Below are positions 8,809 to 16,650 of a stretch of 64,000 bases of DNA, piece after piece. The DNA lies in assembly GCF_015674855.1 (NCBI RefSeq), contig NZ_JADMLG010000001.1, positions 302,193 to 366,192 of the forward strand. The letters run 5' to 3'. How positions within the stretch are numbered: the stretch's first letter is position 1; each line of letters begins with the position of its first letter. This DNA is from Nocardia bovistercoris. GTDB taxonomy: Bacteria > Actinomycetota > Actinomycetes > Mycobacteriales > Mycobacteriaceae. Both the position numbers and the translations under genes were made by a program. Under the pieces are notes generated by a model. That model saw only the letters and a list, made by a program, of their open reading frames with translations, did no database searches and was not told the origin of the DNA.

Positions 8809-9489
8809 TCAGCCCAGGTCGGCGACCTCGCGATCGGTGAGAACCAGCGGCGAGACCACGTCCTGGGCCCTGGCCAGCCGCACCGCCGCGTACAGCGGGC
8901 GCTGCTCGAGTCCGGCATCGCGCGCCTCGGCCCGCAGCTGGCGGATCAGCACCGAGGACACCGCGACCGCCGCGGCCGACTCACTGGTCGCCAGCGCGTC
9001 GGCCAGCTTGCGCAGGCCCAGCGGGTGCAATTCGCGACCGCTGCCCGCGTCGGTGTACATGGCCAGCGGCACGGTGCCGGTCTCCGCTCCGGCGGTGACG
9101 CGCAGCGCGACCCGACTCAGCCGCGCCGGATACACGAGGAGTTCGACCCCGGTGGCCGCGGCGAGGTCGACCCGGTGCTCTCCGAACAGCCGCCGGGAAT
9201 GGATCACGCTCCCGGACAGCCACATCCGCCTGCGCCGCGCGGCCAGCGCGTACCCGAGGGTCGGCGCCCCGATCACAATGCCGACGAGCACCGCGATCGG
9301 CCAGTGCGCCACGGTGGCCGCAAGCAACGCCGCGCCGATCCCGGCGCCGGTCGAGGCCAACGCCAGTTTGCGCAGCATCGGGGCATAGACCTCGGGAGCG
9401 ACCAGGTCCAGTCCGACCGCCGCGACGGCCCGCGCGTCCCCCGCACTCCCCCGGTCCGCCGAACTCCCCTGCACCGCCACTACCTCCAC
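8809..9489 (-). CDS. Conserved membrane protein of unknown function
   Basis: A 226-residue protein with two hydrophobic segments at about residues 45-60 and 64-83, then a basic junction (AARRRR) and a soluble C-terminal domain of about 140 residues. The arrangement fits a small actinobacterial membrane protein with a PH-like cytosolic domain, but no family is recognised with confidence. Several GTG codons near 9489 could be the start. It sits 110 bases upstream of mdh on the same strand and directly borders the hisS-derived repeat array. Confidence 0.7.
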   Translation of the reverse strand: MEVVAVQGSSADRGSAGDARAVAAVGLDLVAPEVYAPMLRKLALASTGAGIGAALLAATVAHWPIAVLVGIVIGAPTLGYALAARRRRMWLSGSVIHSRRLFGEHRVDLAAATGVELLVYPARLSRVALRVTAGAETGTVPLAMYTDAGSGRELHPLGLRKLADALATSESAAAVAVSSVLIRQLRAEARDAGLEQRPLYAAVRLARAQDVVSPLVLTDREVADLG

Positions 9490-9547
9490 ACTTCGCGCAC
9501 CCGCCGGCCGCGGGCCCGAGGTATCGGCCTGCGGTGGATATGACCCG

Positions 9548-10176
9548 TGGGCGCGCGGGCCAGATTACTCCCCGCGGAGGCGGCGAGTGGCCGGTACCGC
9601 CGCGCTAGCCGGCGAACTCCGCCCCCGAATCGCACCACCTCATCCAACGCCGCCACTTACCGCGCCGGCCAGCGAGAACCGCCACCAGGATCGCGCCACC
9701 TCATCCAACGCGGCCAGCACCGTGGCGCTAGCCGGCGAGATCCGCCATGCGGTCGGGGACCATCGATCCACTGCGGTTCAAGCGGGCGGCACCGTGGCGG
9801 TGGATGTGCCCCATGGGCGCGCGGGCCAGATTACTCACCGCGGGGGCGGCGAGTGGCCGGTACCGCCGCGCTAGCCGGCGAACTCAGCCACCACCATCGC
9901 GACCACCTCGTCCAGCGTGGACGACACCGTGGCGCCAACCGGCGAACTCCGCCCCCGGATCGCACCACCTCATCCAACGCCGCCACCTACCGCGCCGGCC
10001 GGCGAGATCCGCCACCAGGATCGCGGCGACCTCATCCGGCGCGGCCGGCACCTCTGCGCCAACCGGCGAGATCCGCCATGCGGTCGGGGGCCATCGATCC
10101 ACTGCGGTTCAAGCGGCCTGCACCGAGGCGCTAGCCTGCGAGATCCGCCACCAGGATCGCGGCGACCTCGTCCAGC
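9548..10176. repeat. Tandem repeat array derived from the hisS 3' end
   Basis: About eight degenerate units of roughly 60-72 bases run from 9597 to the hisS stop region; the last unit is the functional end of hisS. Each unit resembles the last 15 codons, the stop and about a dozen following bases of hisS. The segment 10002-10033 is identical over 32 bases to 10138-10169 inside hisS. Higher-order duplication is also visible: 9548-9619 repeats at 9814-9885 (2 mismatches in 72), 9611-9670 at 9941-10000 (2 in 60), and 9732-9785 at 10063-10116 (1 in 54). No gene is supported here; open frames across it follow the repeat. Confidence 0.9.
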
Positions 10177-11405
10177 GGAACCTGCCGCTGATCACCGGTC
10201 GCCATGTCCTTCAGTCCGACGGTGTTCTCGGCCAGATCCCGGTCACCGAGCACGAGGGCGAACTTCGCGCCGGAGCGATCGGCGGCCTTCATGGCCCCCT
10301 TGATCCCGCGACCGCCGTACGCCAGATCCACGCCGATGCCCGCCGCGCGCAGTTGCGCCGCCAGCACCATGAGCCGCTGCTTGGCCGCGTCGCCGAGCGG
10401 GACGCCGAAGACCGCGCAAGTGGCGGTATCGCCCGCGGGTCGCCCCTCGGCGCGCAGCGCGAGCACCGTGCGGTCGACGCCGAGGCCGAAGCCGATGCCC
10501 GAGAGCGCCGCGCCGCCGAGTTCGGCCATCAGTCCGTCGTAGCGGCCGCCGCCGCCGATGCCGGATTGCGCGCCGAGTCCGTCGTGGACGAATTCGAAGG
10601 TGGTTTTCGTGTAGTAGTCCAGACCGCGCACCATGCGCGGATTCACCACGTAGGGCACGCCGAGCGCGTCCAGGTAGCCGAGGACCTGTTCGAAGTGCGA
10701 TTTGGCCGATTCGGACAGGTGGTCGATCATCAGCGGCGCCCGCTCGGTCAGCTGCTTGACCTCGGGCCGCTTGTCGTCGAGTACCCGTAGCGGGTTGATC
10801 GCGGCCCTGCGCCTCGTCTCCTCGTCCAGCGGCAGGTCGAACAGGAATTCCTGGAGCAGTTCGCGGTACTGCGGGCGGCACGTCTCGTCGCCGAGCGAGG
10901 TGATCTCGAGGCGGAAGTCCCGCAGGCCGAGGGCGCGGTAACCCGCGTCGGCGACCGCGATGACCTCGGCGTCCAGCGCCGGATCATCGACACCGATGGC
11001 CTCGACGCCGACCTGCTGCAACTGCCGGTAGCGGCCCGCCTGCGGGCGTTCGTAGCGGAAGAAGGGGCCGGCGTAGACCAGCTTCACCGGCAGCTGCGCC
11101 GATTTGTCGAGGCCGTGCTGGATGACCGCGCGCATCACGCCCGCGGTGCCCTCAGGGCGCAGGGTGAAGCTCTGGCCGTTGCGGTCGGCGAAGGTCCACA
11201 TCTCCTTGCTGACCACGTCGGTCGACTCGCCGACGCCGCGCGCGAACAGCGCGGTCTCCTCGAAGATCGGCAGCTCGACATGCCCGTAGCCCGCAAGGGT
11301 CGCGGCGCGGATCAACCCGTCGCGCACCGCGACGAATTCGGCCGACGCGGGCGGGACGTAGTCGGGAACCCCCTTCGGGGCGGTGAAGCTGCTGGTCTTG
11401 GTCAC
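10131..11405 (-). CDS. hisS: Histidyl-tRNA synthetase
   Basis: A 424-residue class II aminoacyl-tRNA synthetase. Motif 2 ([14 protein letters not shown]), the two histidine-binding motifs ([11 protein letters not shown] and GGRYDGL) and motif 3 (GFGLGVDR) are all present, followed by the anticodon-binding domain. It charges tRNA-His. The GTG at 11405 (VTKTSSF) matches mycobacterial HisS; an in-frame upstream ATG at 11444 would add a non-homologous Gly/Arg-rich extension. The last codons have been copied repeatedly downstream (9548-10176). It is divergent from ppiB, as in M. tuberculosis. Confidence 0.98.
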   Translation of the reverse strand: MTKTSSFTAPKGVPDYVPPASAEFVAVRDGLIRAATLAGYGHVELPIFEETALFARGVGESTDVVSKEMWTFADRNGQSFTLRPEGTAGVMRAVIQHGLDKSAQLPVKLVYAGPFFRYERPQAGRYRQLQQVGVEAIGVDDPALDAEVIAVADAGYRALGLRDFRLEITSLGDETCRPQYRELLQEFLFDLPLDEETRRRAAINPLRVLDDKRPEVKQLTERAPLMIDHLSESAKSHFEQVLGYLDALGVPYVVNPRMVRGLDYYTKTTFEFVHDGLGAQSGIGGGGRYDGLMAELGGAALSGIGFGLGVDRTVLALRAEGRPAGDTATCAVFGVPLGDAAKQRLMVLAAQLRAAGIGVDLAYGGRGIKGAMKAADRSGAKFALVLGDRDLAENTVGLKDMATGDQRQVPLDEVAAILVADLAG

Positions 11406-11566
11406 GATGGTCCAGTTTCCACCACCGCGCCCCCTCGAGTCCAACCGGTTCTCGACGCGCCCGAGTCCGGCCCGTTCGACCTCGGGCGGGAGGAACGCGA
11501 GGGAACTCTAAGGTAGGGATGGCACACTGTTGCACCGACAGGACCGGATCACGGGAGGACGTGTCA

Positions 11567-12466
11567 GTGCCGAGCAACGAACAGCGACGAGCAGCGGCGA
11601 AACGCAAGCTGGAGCGCCAGCTGGCATCGCGTGCCGAGCGGGCACGCAAGCGCAAGCGACTGTCGATCGCCGGTTCGGCTCTCGGCGTCGTGATCGTGGT
11701 GGCCGCCGTCACCGGCGTCTACTTCCTCACCAAAGGCGACGACGCCGACAACACCGCCGCCGAACCGAAGGACGCCTCGCTCACCTCCGCGCCCCCGCCC
11801 GCGGCCAAGGCCAAGCCCGCGCAAGTCACCTGTGACTACCGCGACGGCCGCAGGCCCGCCGACAAGCCGGTGCACAAGCCGGAGCGCACGCAGGTGCCGA
11901 CCACGGGCAACGACGCGAAGGTGAGCCTGAGCGTGGAGACCAGCGCGGGCCCGCTCGGCCTCACCTTGAACAACGCCGAATCACCTTGCACGGTGAACAG
12001 TTTCATGAATCTGGTTGACCAGCGCTATTTCAACGACACCTCATGCCACCGGATGACGGCCACCGACGGGCTGAAGGTGCTCCAGTGCGGCGATCCGGTC
12101 GCCTCCGGAATGGGCGGTCCCGGTTACGAATTCGACAACGAGTACCCGACCGATCAGTACGCGCCGAACGATCCGACCATCCCGGCCTCGGTCGCCTACA
12201 AGCGCGGGGTCCTCGCCATGGCCAACGCCAACAGCTCCGCCGGATCGACGGGTCTCGACGGCATGGCCACCAACGGGAGCCAGTTCTTCATCGTGTACGG
12301 CGATTCCGAACTTCCGCCCCAGTACACGATTTTCGGCACCGTGGACGAGAACTCGCTGAAGACCCTGGACAAGATCGCGCAGGGTGGTCAGGACAATTCC
12401 AACGGTCCCGGCGACGGCAAACCCAATACACAGGTGACGATCCAGTCGGTTCGCCTGGACCGCTGA
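11567..12466 (+). CDS. ppiB: Membrane-anchored peptidyl-prolyl cis-trans isomerase (cyclophilin)
   Basis: A 299-residue cyclophilin. It has a basic cytosolic N terminus (residues 1-32), one membrane segment (33-53), a Pro/Ala linker and an extracytoplasmic cyclophilin domain from about residue 125 (ESPCTVNSF, CHR, GPGYEFDNEYP, NGSQFFIVY). It should catalyse prolyl isomerisation of exported proteins. The GTG at 11567 is 8 bases after GGGAGGA; the GTG at 11561 is too close. It corresponds to Rv2582 in order and orientation. It is the last conserved gene before the T4SS block. Confidence 0.95.
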   Translation: MPSNEQRRAAAKRKLERQLASRAERARKRKRLSIAGSALGVVIVVAAVTGVYFLTKGDDADNTAAEPKDASLTSAPPPAAKAKPAQVTCDYRDGRRPADKPVHKPERTQVPTTGNDAKVSLSVETSAGPLGLTLNNAESPCTVNSFMNLVDQRYFNDTSCHRMTATDGLKVLQCGDPVASGMGGPGYEFDNEYPTDQYAPNDPTIPASVAYKRGVLAMANANSSAGSTGLDGMATNGSQFFIVYGDSELPPQYTIFGTVDENSLKTLDKIAQGGQDNSNGPGDGKPNTQVTIQSVRLDR

Positions 12467-12562
12467 GGCGCCGCCCGCGCCGAGCGAGGCGCGACACATT
12501 CCGTGCGCACGCGAAACACGCGCTATATGCTGTTCGAGGCTCGTCCGTACACACTTGTGTTC
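12467..12562. other. Start of the ppiB-T4SS intergenic region
   Basis: From the ppiB stop to the gene at 12790 there are 323 bases. The first part holds a weak hairpin at 12477-12492 (GCGCC/GGCGC) that could terminate ppiB. The rest holds an SD-containing hairpin, a small open frame and a pair of direct repeats, listed separately. Confidence 0.5.
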
Positions 12563-12600
12563 GAACTTTTCGAGGTAATCTCGAAGGAGGAGTTCGCGTG
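12563..12600 (+). promoter_or_regulatory. Hairpin embedding a strong Shine-Dalgarno sequence
   Basis: A perfect inner stem TTCGAG / CTCGAA (12569-12574, 12580-12585; loop GTAAT) is flanked by GAACT (12563-12567) and AGTTC (12591-12595). The strong ribosome site GGAGG (12586-12590) lies between the two right-hand arms, 7 bases before a GTG at 12598. Folding would hide the ribosome site, so this may act as a translational switch. Nothing similar precedes other genes in the window. Confidence 0.45.
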
Positions 12601-12729
12601 GGCGTGACCATCCTCACGGACTGTCCCCTACATCCGGGGGATACGTCACGGCACGGGTGCTCCCGACGTCCCACGTCATGCAGGCGGGGCGCCGTCGCGG
12701 ATCACGCGTCCGTCCGGCGGCGTCCGTAA
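12598..12729 (+). CDS. Possible small leader ORF
   Basis: A 43-codon frame starting at GTG, 7 bases after GGAGG. The peptide is Arg-rich with three cysteines and no recognised homology. Its ribosome site is the best in the region, but composition alone does not show coding. It may be a leader peptide for the gene at 12790, whose start is 60 bases beyond its stop. Confidence 0.3.
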   Translation: MGVTILTDCPLHPGDTSRHGCSRRPTSCRRGAVADHASVRRRP

Positions 12730-12735
12730 CGACAA

Positions 12736-12767
12736 CACCATCCATAGTGACCACCATCCGTAGTGAC
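12736..12767. repeat. Tandem 16-bp direct repeat upstream of the T4SS-flank gene
   Basis: Two adjacent 16-base copies of CACCATCC[A/G]TAGTGAC, differing at one base, end 22 bases before the ATG at 12790. Position and head-to-tail arrangement suggest a regulator-binding site. No matching regulator can be assigned; the IS3 OrfA-like protein of the T4SS operon is a candidate. Confidence 0.55.
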
Positions 12768-12789
12768 ACTGCGCATTCGGGGAGCAGCA

Positions 12790-13338
12790 ATGGCCGAAGA
12801 ACTGGACGACATCACCGGCGAGACAGCGGCCATCATGAAGACGATGTTGTCGCTCGCCACCCTCATCGCCCTGCGCACCCGTGAACGCGGCCAGAAAGAG
12901 GCCGAGGCCCGCGTGAAGATCACCGAAGCGCGGCAGAAGGAAGCCAGGGAGCTCCAGATCCGCGAGGCCCGCGAGGCCAAGGCCAAGGATCCGCGCAACG
13001 CCGAACTCGAACGCATGATGAAGATTCCGACGCCGAGTGTCGGGCTCTCGCTGTCCAAGGAGCGCGGCCCCGAGAACGAGGTGAGCCGGATGGCGACCTC
13101 CTCCGCCGCGGCGGCCATGCCGCAGATCCGCTACGACTCGCCCGAACGCCGCACCGCGATAGCGGCGCATCTGGCGCGCATCGGCGTCGCGCCCGAACTC
13201 GCTGCGGTGCGCATGCTGGTCGAGGTCGGTCAGGGCGCCTCCGTGGAGGATGCCGCCAACGCGCGCCAGAAGGAAGCGCCGCGCTCCGGGCTGACCCGCG
13301 AGGAAGAACTCGCCCGCGGGCTCGAACGCACGCGCTAG
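12790..13338 (+). CDS. Hypothetical charged helical protein at the T4SS edge
   Basis: A 182-residue soluble protein. Residues 30-85 are a long Ala/Arg/Glu/Lys-rich helix likely to form a coiled coil. The C-terminal part (about 120-175) is a compact helical segment (AHLARIGVAPELAAVRMLVEVGQG). No family is recognised. ATG 12790 follows GGGGAG by 6 bases; an upstream in-frame start at 12763 has no ribosome site. It is convergent with the T4SS operon (1 base between stop codons) and is the only plus-strand gene of the block, so it may be an accessory or regulatory component. Confidence 0.65.
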   Translation: MAEELDDITGETAAIMKTMLSLATLIALRTRERGQKEAEARVKITEARQKEARELQIREAREAKAKDPRNAELERMMKIPTPSVGLSLSKERGPENEVSRMATSSAAAAMPQIRYDSPERRTAIAAHLARIGVAPELAAVRMLVEVGQGASVEDAANARQKEAPRSGLTREEELARGLERTR

Positions 13339-13339
13339 G

Positions 13340-14077
13340 TCACCGAATGACCTCGCCGAGGCCGGGGGGCTCGGTGAACATGCCCTCCAGTTCGGACGTG
13401 ATCGGGAGCGGCGACGGATTGCTCTGATGTCCGCTCCGCACGTCGCAGTACTTGAACGGGCCCGAGGTGTCGAACAGCTTCGCCATCTGCGGGTCGGCGT
13501 GTTCGAGGAACCACGTACTGAGGCCGACGGAAGCGTTGGTGCGCCAGTATTCCCACGCGCGCCACAGCGCCTCGAGCCGGACGAATGCCTCGGGGTGGCG
13601 CCACCACTGCGGGCACCACACGATGCCGCTCACGTCGACCACCTGTCGGCGATAGATCTTCGTCAGGTACTCCTCGACGAATTCCACCACGGTCGAATAG
13701 AACCAGTCGGGACCTCCCTCGGCCATCCCCTTCACCAGTTCTGGCGGTGACGGCTCGGTCTTCAGCGGCTCGATCCGGTCAACGTGACCGTGGCGCACAC
13801 TGCAGTATTTGAAGGTGCCGCGCGGATCGAACAGGCGATCCATGTGCGGGTCGGCGTGTTGCAGCAGCCAGTGGCTCAGGCCGCCGCGCTCGTCGCGATG
13901 CAGTTGCTCCCACGACCGCCACAGCGCGTCCAGGCGTGCGGCGGCCTCGGGATGTCGCCACCACTGCTCACACCACACCCTGGTGTGGGAGTCGTTGACC
14001 TGGCGCTGATAGATCTGGCCGAGGTAGCCCTCCACGAATCCGGTGACATCGGCGAATTTCGGTTGCTGAATGCTCAC
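13340..14077 (-). CDS. Tandem DUF4913 protein
   Basis: A 245-residue protein made of two copies of the same module (about 13-97 and 131-218). Each copy has a W-C-x-Q-WWRHPEA motif, an ALWR-x-WE helix, a HADP motif and a C-terminal F-K-Y-C-x-V-R-x-GH. This pattern is the DUF4913 family, which from memory occurs next to conjugation-type T4SS genes of Actinobacteria and is usually a single domain. The repeated Cys/His residues could bind metal. Its GTG overlaps the stop of the coupling-protein gene (GTGA), so the two are translationally coupled. Function is unknown. Confidence 0.82.
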   Translation of the reverse strand: MSIQQPKFADVTGFVEGYLGQIYQRQVNDSHTRVWCEQWWRHPEAAARLDALWRSWEQLHRDERGGLSHWLLQHADPHMDRLFDPRGTFKYCSVRHGHVDRIEPLKTEPSPPELVKGMAEGGPDWFYSTVVEFVEEYLTKIYRRQVVDVSGIVWCPQWWRHPEAFVRLEALWRAWEYWRTNASVGLSTWFLEHADPQMAKLFDTSGPFKYCDVRSGHQSNPSPLPITSELEGMFTEPPGLGEVIR

Positions 14078-15969
14078 TGCGGCTGCACCTCCTCCGGCTG
14101 CCGGTATCCGCGCGGCAGCGCACTGCTCGACGGGTCCTTGTGCAATGAGACCGGATCCGCCGCCCCCGCCTGCGCCTTGGCCGCCAGATCGGTGATGGCG
14201 GGAATCCTGACCTTCTCCGACGGGTCGTGTTTGGCGATGGACCGCTCGACATCGGCGGCGTATTCGCTTTCCCACCAGGCCACCGTGCGCACCAGAACGG
14301 GCGGCGCGCCCGAGGAGAAGACGATGACCCGCCCGCGCGGCAAGGTCGCCAGACCGTTCACCGAGAACGTCTTCGACGAGCCGAGCGAGCGCGAATAGCT
14401 CTTGCCGCTCGACGATTCCGACACCGACTGGGAGATCGCGTCGTATTCGCCGAGCGCCTCGGAGCGGTCGCGCAGGAAGTTGGTGTCGTCGACGCCGCTG
14501 CCGAGCACCTTGATGTTGGCCGCCGACCACAGCGCCGACATGCCGTCGTCACCCCAGCAGCGCGCGCCCTGCGCCCAGGACTGCAACACGGTCATGACCA
14601 CGATGCCGCGCGAGCCGAAGTGGCTGTACTGCTTGGGCAGATCCTTCCAGCGCACCACGTTCGCGGCCTCGTCCAGCACCGCGAGCAGCGGGATCTCGAG
14701 GCGCCCGCCGCGCGAGCGCGACGCCTTGCGCATGGCCACGTCGATCACGGCCTCGGTGAGCGCGCTCACCAGCGGCGCGGCCGAGCCTCGGCCTTCCAGC
14801 GACAGGCTGTACAGGGTGCCGTTGGCTTCGATGAACTGCAATTCGTCGAACAGCCCGCGCCGCACCTGATGTCCGCTGGCGAGGGTGGTCGTGCCCGGTG
14901 TCACCCAGTCGTGCACGTTGGTCAGTTTCAGGCAGCGGACCATCTTCTTCGCGGTGCTGAAAACACCGCTGCGCGTGCGTTCGTCGGCGTGGTACTGCCC
15001 GGCGAGACCGTCGGCGCTGAATTCGTGACCGGCGGCGCGCAGCACCGCGATCGGCGTCTCGTCGGTCGGATGGGTGACCCACTCCCACACCTTGGTGATC
15101 GGGTGGTTCTTCACGGCGGCGGCCAGGAACAGGCCCGCGAGCAGATCCTCGCCTTCGGGGTCGAAGAACGCGTCACCTTTGGCGTCGGAGCCGTCGTCGC
15201 TGTCGGCGAAATGGCCCGCGAGCCTGGCGGCGCGCATCTCGTAGCCGGGGCTGCTCGGGTCGACCCACTTCAACGGATCCCAGTACCAGGTCGGTTCCTC
15301 TGCGGCCACGCCCTGCGGGTCGAAGACGAAGGTGGGGCTTCCCTTCTCGGCCCGCACGTCGCGGGTGGCGTCGACCACGTCGCGCTTGTTCGAGGTCGCG
15401 AGCACCGGCCCGATGGCGGTGAGGATCGCCGGGATCACCCGCGAGGTCGACTTGCCCTGGCGCGGGCCCCAGATGTCGATGTGCAGGTCTTCGTAGGAGC
15501 CGTAGAGCATCTGGCCGTCGGCCACGCCGATCCCGATCGGCACGCCAGGGGTGTCCTCGGAACCGAGCCGGATGCCGAGTTGCCTCGCCTTGTCCCGCAC
15601 GCCGGACTCGGTCAGCGACGCGATGGCGCCGCCGTTGCCCATCACGTCGGCCTTGTCGTCCACCGGCAGCCTGCCGATGGTCGCCCTGGTCGCGGCGCGC
15701 CTGCGTAGGACGAGGTAGCCGATCACGGCCGCGATCACCAGCAGTACCAGCACCGTCGAGGCGATGGGCCAGTGCAGGTCGCCGCGCACCATGCGCGCGA
15801 GGATGTCGATCGGGTTGAGCGGTATCTTCTGCCTCGGCGTGGTGAAGATACTGCCCAGATGCAGTGCGATATACAGCGTTCCGAACACCGCGAAGCCCGC
15901 GTAGACGGCGTACAGGCTGTAATCGGGTCCGGTGGCGGCCGGATCCTGTACCTTTTTCTTCTTCGCCAT
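14074..15969 (-). CDS. VirD4/TraG-type T4SS coupling ATPase
   Basis: A 631-residue protein with two N-terminal membrane segments (about 18-39 and 67-88), a Walker A motif GPRQGKST at 168-175, a Walker B motif LLAVLDEAANV at 428-438, and a C-terminal TraG/TraD-like segment. Coupling proteins recruit substrates, normally the relaxase-DNA complex, to the secretion channel. No relaxase gene is visible in the window, so the substrate is open. The ATG at 15969 lies 45 bases downstream of the lipoprotein stop, and the gene overlaps the tandem DUF4913 gene. Confidence 0.93.
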   Translation of the reverse strand: MAKKKKVQDPAATGPDYSLYAVYAGFAVFGTLYIALHLGSIFTTPRQKIPLNPIDILARMVRGDLHWPIASTVLVLLVIAAVIGYLVLRRRAATRATIGRLPVDDKADVMGNGGAIASLTESGVRDKARQLGIRLGSEDTPGVPIGIGVADGQMLYGSYEDLHIDIWGPRQGKSTSRVIPAILTAIGPVLATSNKRDVVDATRDVRAEKGSPTFVFDPQGVAAEEPTWYWDPLKWVDPSSPGYEMRAARLAGHFADSDDGSDAKGDAFFDPEGEDLLAGLFLAAAVKNHPITKVWEWVTHPTDETPIAVLRAAGHEFSADGLAGQYHADERTRSGVFSTAKKMVRCLKLTNVHDWVTPGTTTLASGHQVRRGLFDELQFIEANGTLYSLSLEGRGSAAPLVSALTEAVIDVAMRKASRSRGGRLEIPLLAVLDEAANVVRWKDLPKQYSHFGSRGIVVMTVLQSWAQGARCWGDDGMSALWSAANIKVLGSGVDDTNFLRDRSEALGEYDAISQSVSESSSGKSYSRSLGSSKTFSVNGLATLPRGRVIVFSSGAPPVLVRTVAWWESEYAADVERSIAKHDPSEKVRIPAITDLAAKAQAGAADPVSLHKDPSSSALPRGYRQPEEVQPQ

Positions 15970-16014
15970 CTGTGCCTCCTCGAATTGCCGTGCGGTGGTG
16001 AATGTCTGGGTGGA

Positions 16015-16650
16015 TCAGCGGAAGGCGTCGAGCCGCCAGCCATCGGCGGTGCGCACCACGGTCGCGATCACCGTGGTCGGCGGCAGTTGCTCCGAGCGCC
16101 CGTTCGGGTAGACCACGGTCTGTTCGATCCCGATCTTGTACTGCTCCAGGTTCGGATCGCCGCCCGAGGGCGGTCGCTCGCCCGAGGCGAAGGTGAACGC
16201 GCGCACCGTCGCCTTGGCCGCCGCCCAGTCCGACCATTGCAGGGTCGGTTTCGGCGCGTCCGCGGCGGCGGTGTCGACCACTCGGATCAGGCTCGGCCCC
16301 AACCACTTTCGCGCCCGCGCCAACGAGGCGTCCTGGGACTCCTCGGCCGGGCGCCAACTGTAGATCTCGGTCAGCGCCGCCACCGCGACACCGTCGGGGG
16401 TGACCGGATCGGGTGCGGGCGCGGCCTCCAGAATTCTGGTCGTCGACGCCGCGCCGTTCGACGAGACGCCCTCTTCGTCGCCGCTTCCGCAACCCGCGAG
16501 CGGCACCAACACGATCGACACCAGCATCACCACCAGTCGCGCGCGCGTCGTTCCCTGATTACTCAAGGCTAACCGCCGTGACCGGCGATGCCACCCGAAC
16601 CGCCCACGCGGGACCGGGTATTCGCGGCCGCTGAACTCGACAGCGCTCAC
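16015..16650 (-). CDS. T4SS-operon lipoprotein, NTF2/VirB8-like
   Basis: A 211-residue protein with a hydrophobic signal (residues 38-52) ending in a lipobox PLAGC, lipidated Cys54. The mature part resembles the soluble domains of the proteins at 24253 and 25062: a helix with 'A-x-A-A-L', a strand region and a C-terminal 'GWRLDAF' strand, consistent with an NTF2-like fold as in VirB8/TcpC. The GTG at 16650 overlaps the stop of the murein hydrolase (GTGA). The 37 residues before the signal are unusually long and basic, so translation from a later start is possible. Confidence 0.75.
   Translation of the reverse strand: MSAVEFSGREYPVPRGRFGWHRRSRRLALSNQGTTRARLVVMLVSIVLVPLAGCGSGDEEGVSSNGAASTTRILEAAPAPDPVTPDGVAVAALTEIYSWRPAEESQDASLARARKWLGPSLIRVVDTAAADAPKPTLQWSDWAAAKATVRAFTFASGERPPSGGDPNLEQYKIGIEQTVVYPNGRSEQLPPTTVIATVVRTADGWRLDAFR

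Noticed and set aside
9547..10790. Plus-strand frames over the repeat array and hisS
   Set aside because: They follow the repeat and the antisense of hisS; peptides are Arg/Pro-rich with no domain.
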